Part shown: positions 13,324 to 13,537 of the stretch, in pieces
How the letters are laid out: every line of letters begins with the position of its first letter
Position numbering within the stretch: position 1 is the stretch's first letter
Source of the DNA: Bacillota bacterium
GTDB lineage: Bacteria > Bacillota > Clostridia > Oscillospirales > Ruminococcaceae
Assembly: GCA_023439605.1 (NCBI GenBank)
Contig: JAEXNS010000256.1
Span: 1-13,537 of the forward strand
DNA: 13,537 nucleotides
Direction of reading: 5' to 3'
The notes under the pieces: model-generated
What the model saw: only the letters and a program-made list of their open reading frames with translations
Told to the model about the DNA's origin: nothing
The model's database searches: none
Translations under genes and position numbers: made by a program

Positions 13324-13402
13324 ATTTAACGATTTGGCAGGGGTTTCGACTCTGCGGAGTCGACCGGGCTTTCCAGTCGCCCTAGACCTTCGGTATAGTA
13401 AA
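13324..13402 (+). repeat. Interspersed two-hairpin repeat, copy E
   Basis: Head ATTTAACGATTTGGCAGGGG, then a perfect hairpin 1 (13347-13362). Hairpin 2 (13361-13379) has one mismatch (CCAGTCG for CCGGTCG). The segment GACCTTCGGTA is kept, and then the tail jumps to the terminal TAGTAA, suggesting an internal deletion. It lies about 45 bp after the ribBA stop in the sense direction and has no T-run, so it is not a convincing operon terminator. Confidence 0.85.
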
Positions 13403-13422
13403 TTAAAAAATAAAAGTTTACT

Positions 13423-13493
13423 CGATTTTTTCAAAAATCGTGGGATTCAAAAGGGCAACGCCCTTTGTCGTTCTTCGCAAAGAACGAAATTCC
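13423..13493. repeat. Structured intergenic element with three hairpins (three-way-junction shape)
   Basis: A first hairpin is CGATTTTT/AAAAATCG (13423-13440). Beyond it, GGGATT (13442-13447) can pair with AATTCC (13488-13493), with one G-U pair, enclosing two further perfect 7-bp hairpins. These are AAAGGGC-AAC-GCCCTTT (13450-13466) and CGTTCTT-CGCA-AAGAACG (13469-13486). It is unrelated in sequence to repeats A-E. It looks like another dispersed repeat or structured RNA, but only one copy is in view. Bases 13494-13537 hold nothing I can identify. Confidence 0.6.
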
Positions 13494-13537
13494 AAATGCT
13501 TAAAAGAGGATTTAGGGTAGCGAATGAAATGAGCGTA

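Noticed and set aside
6592..13402. Repeats A-E as a CRISPR array or as intrinsic terminators
   Set aside because: Copies are kilobases apart with genes between them, and are not regularly spaced. No hairpin is followed by a T-run, and copies lie within operons.

Overview
The window looks like chromosome from a low-GC Gram-positive anaerobe of the Clostridia. It is roughly two-thirds A+T, carries strong GGAGG-type ribosome sites and consensus TTGACA/TATAAT promoters, and holds a yqhQ-prmC pair and an FMN-riboswitch-controlled rib operon. The class is inferred from gene content and style; I cannot name a genus.

Left part (1-2511). A leftward OmpR-type response regulator and its histidine kinase (kinase cut by the window edge) are divergent from a rightward gene for a small helix-turn-helix/coiled-coil protein of the DUF536 (plasmid replication-associated) type. 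That gene has a near-perfect promoter, a leader with an inverted repeat and a perfect 19-bp bidirectional terminator, so it looks like a self-contained unit.

Middle part (2522-8149, leftward). One transcription unit reads from a promoter at 8149 through a predicted beta-propeller lipoprotein, a full response regulator/histidine kinase pair, yqhQ and prmC. The last genes are tightly packed: a stop codon lies inside the next ribosome site, and yqhQ and prmC overlap by 7 bp with a GTG start. The arrangement suggests that an envelope sensory module shares a transcript with translation-factor maturation (PrmC methylates release factors).

Right part (8194-13537, rightward). A CcdA-type thiol-disulfide membrane protein has a long leader; a small unrecognised lipoprotein follows. 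Then comes the riboflavin operon: promoter, FMN riboswitch, intrinsic attenuator, ribD, ribE (28-bp overlap) and ribBA. ribH is not in the window and may lie downstream.

The most unusual feature is a family of roughly 80-120 bp interspersed intergenic repeats, with five copies (A-E) and one half copy in 7 kb. The core is two adjacent GC-rich hairpins that share three bases, followed by a small ACC-TTC-GGT hairpin, flanked by conserved AT-rich head and tail. Every copy lies in the sense orientation within a predicted transcript, including one inside the rib operon and one between the lipoprotein and the response regulator. None is followed by a T-run, so they are not ordinary terminators. A different structured element, shaped like a three-way junction, closes the window at 13442-13493.
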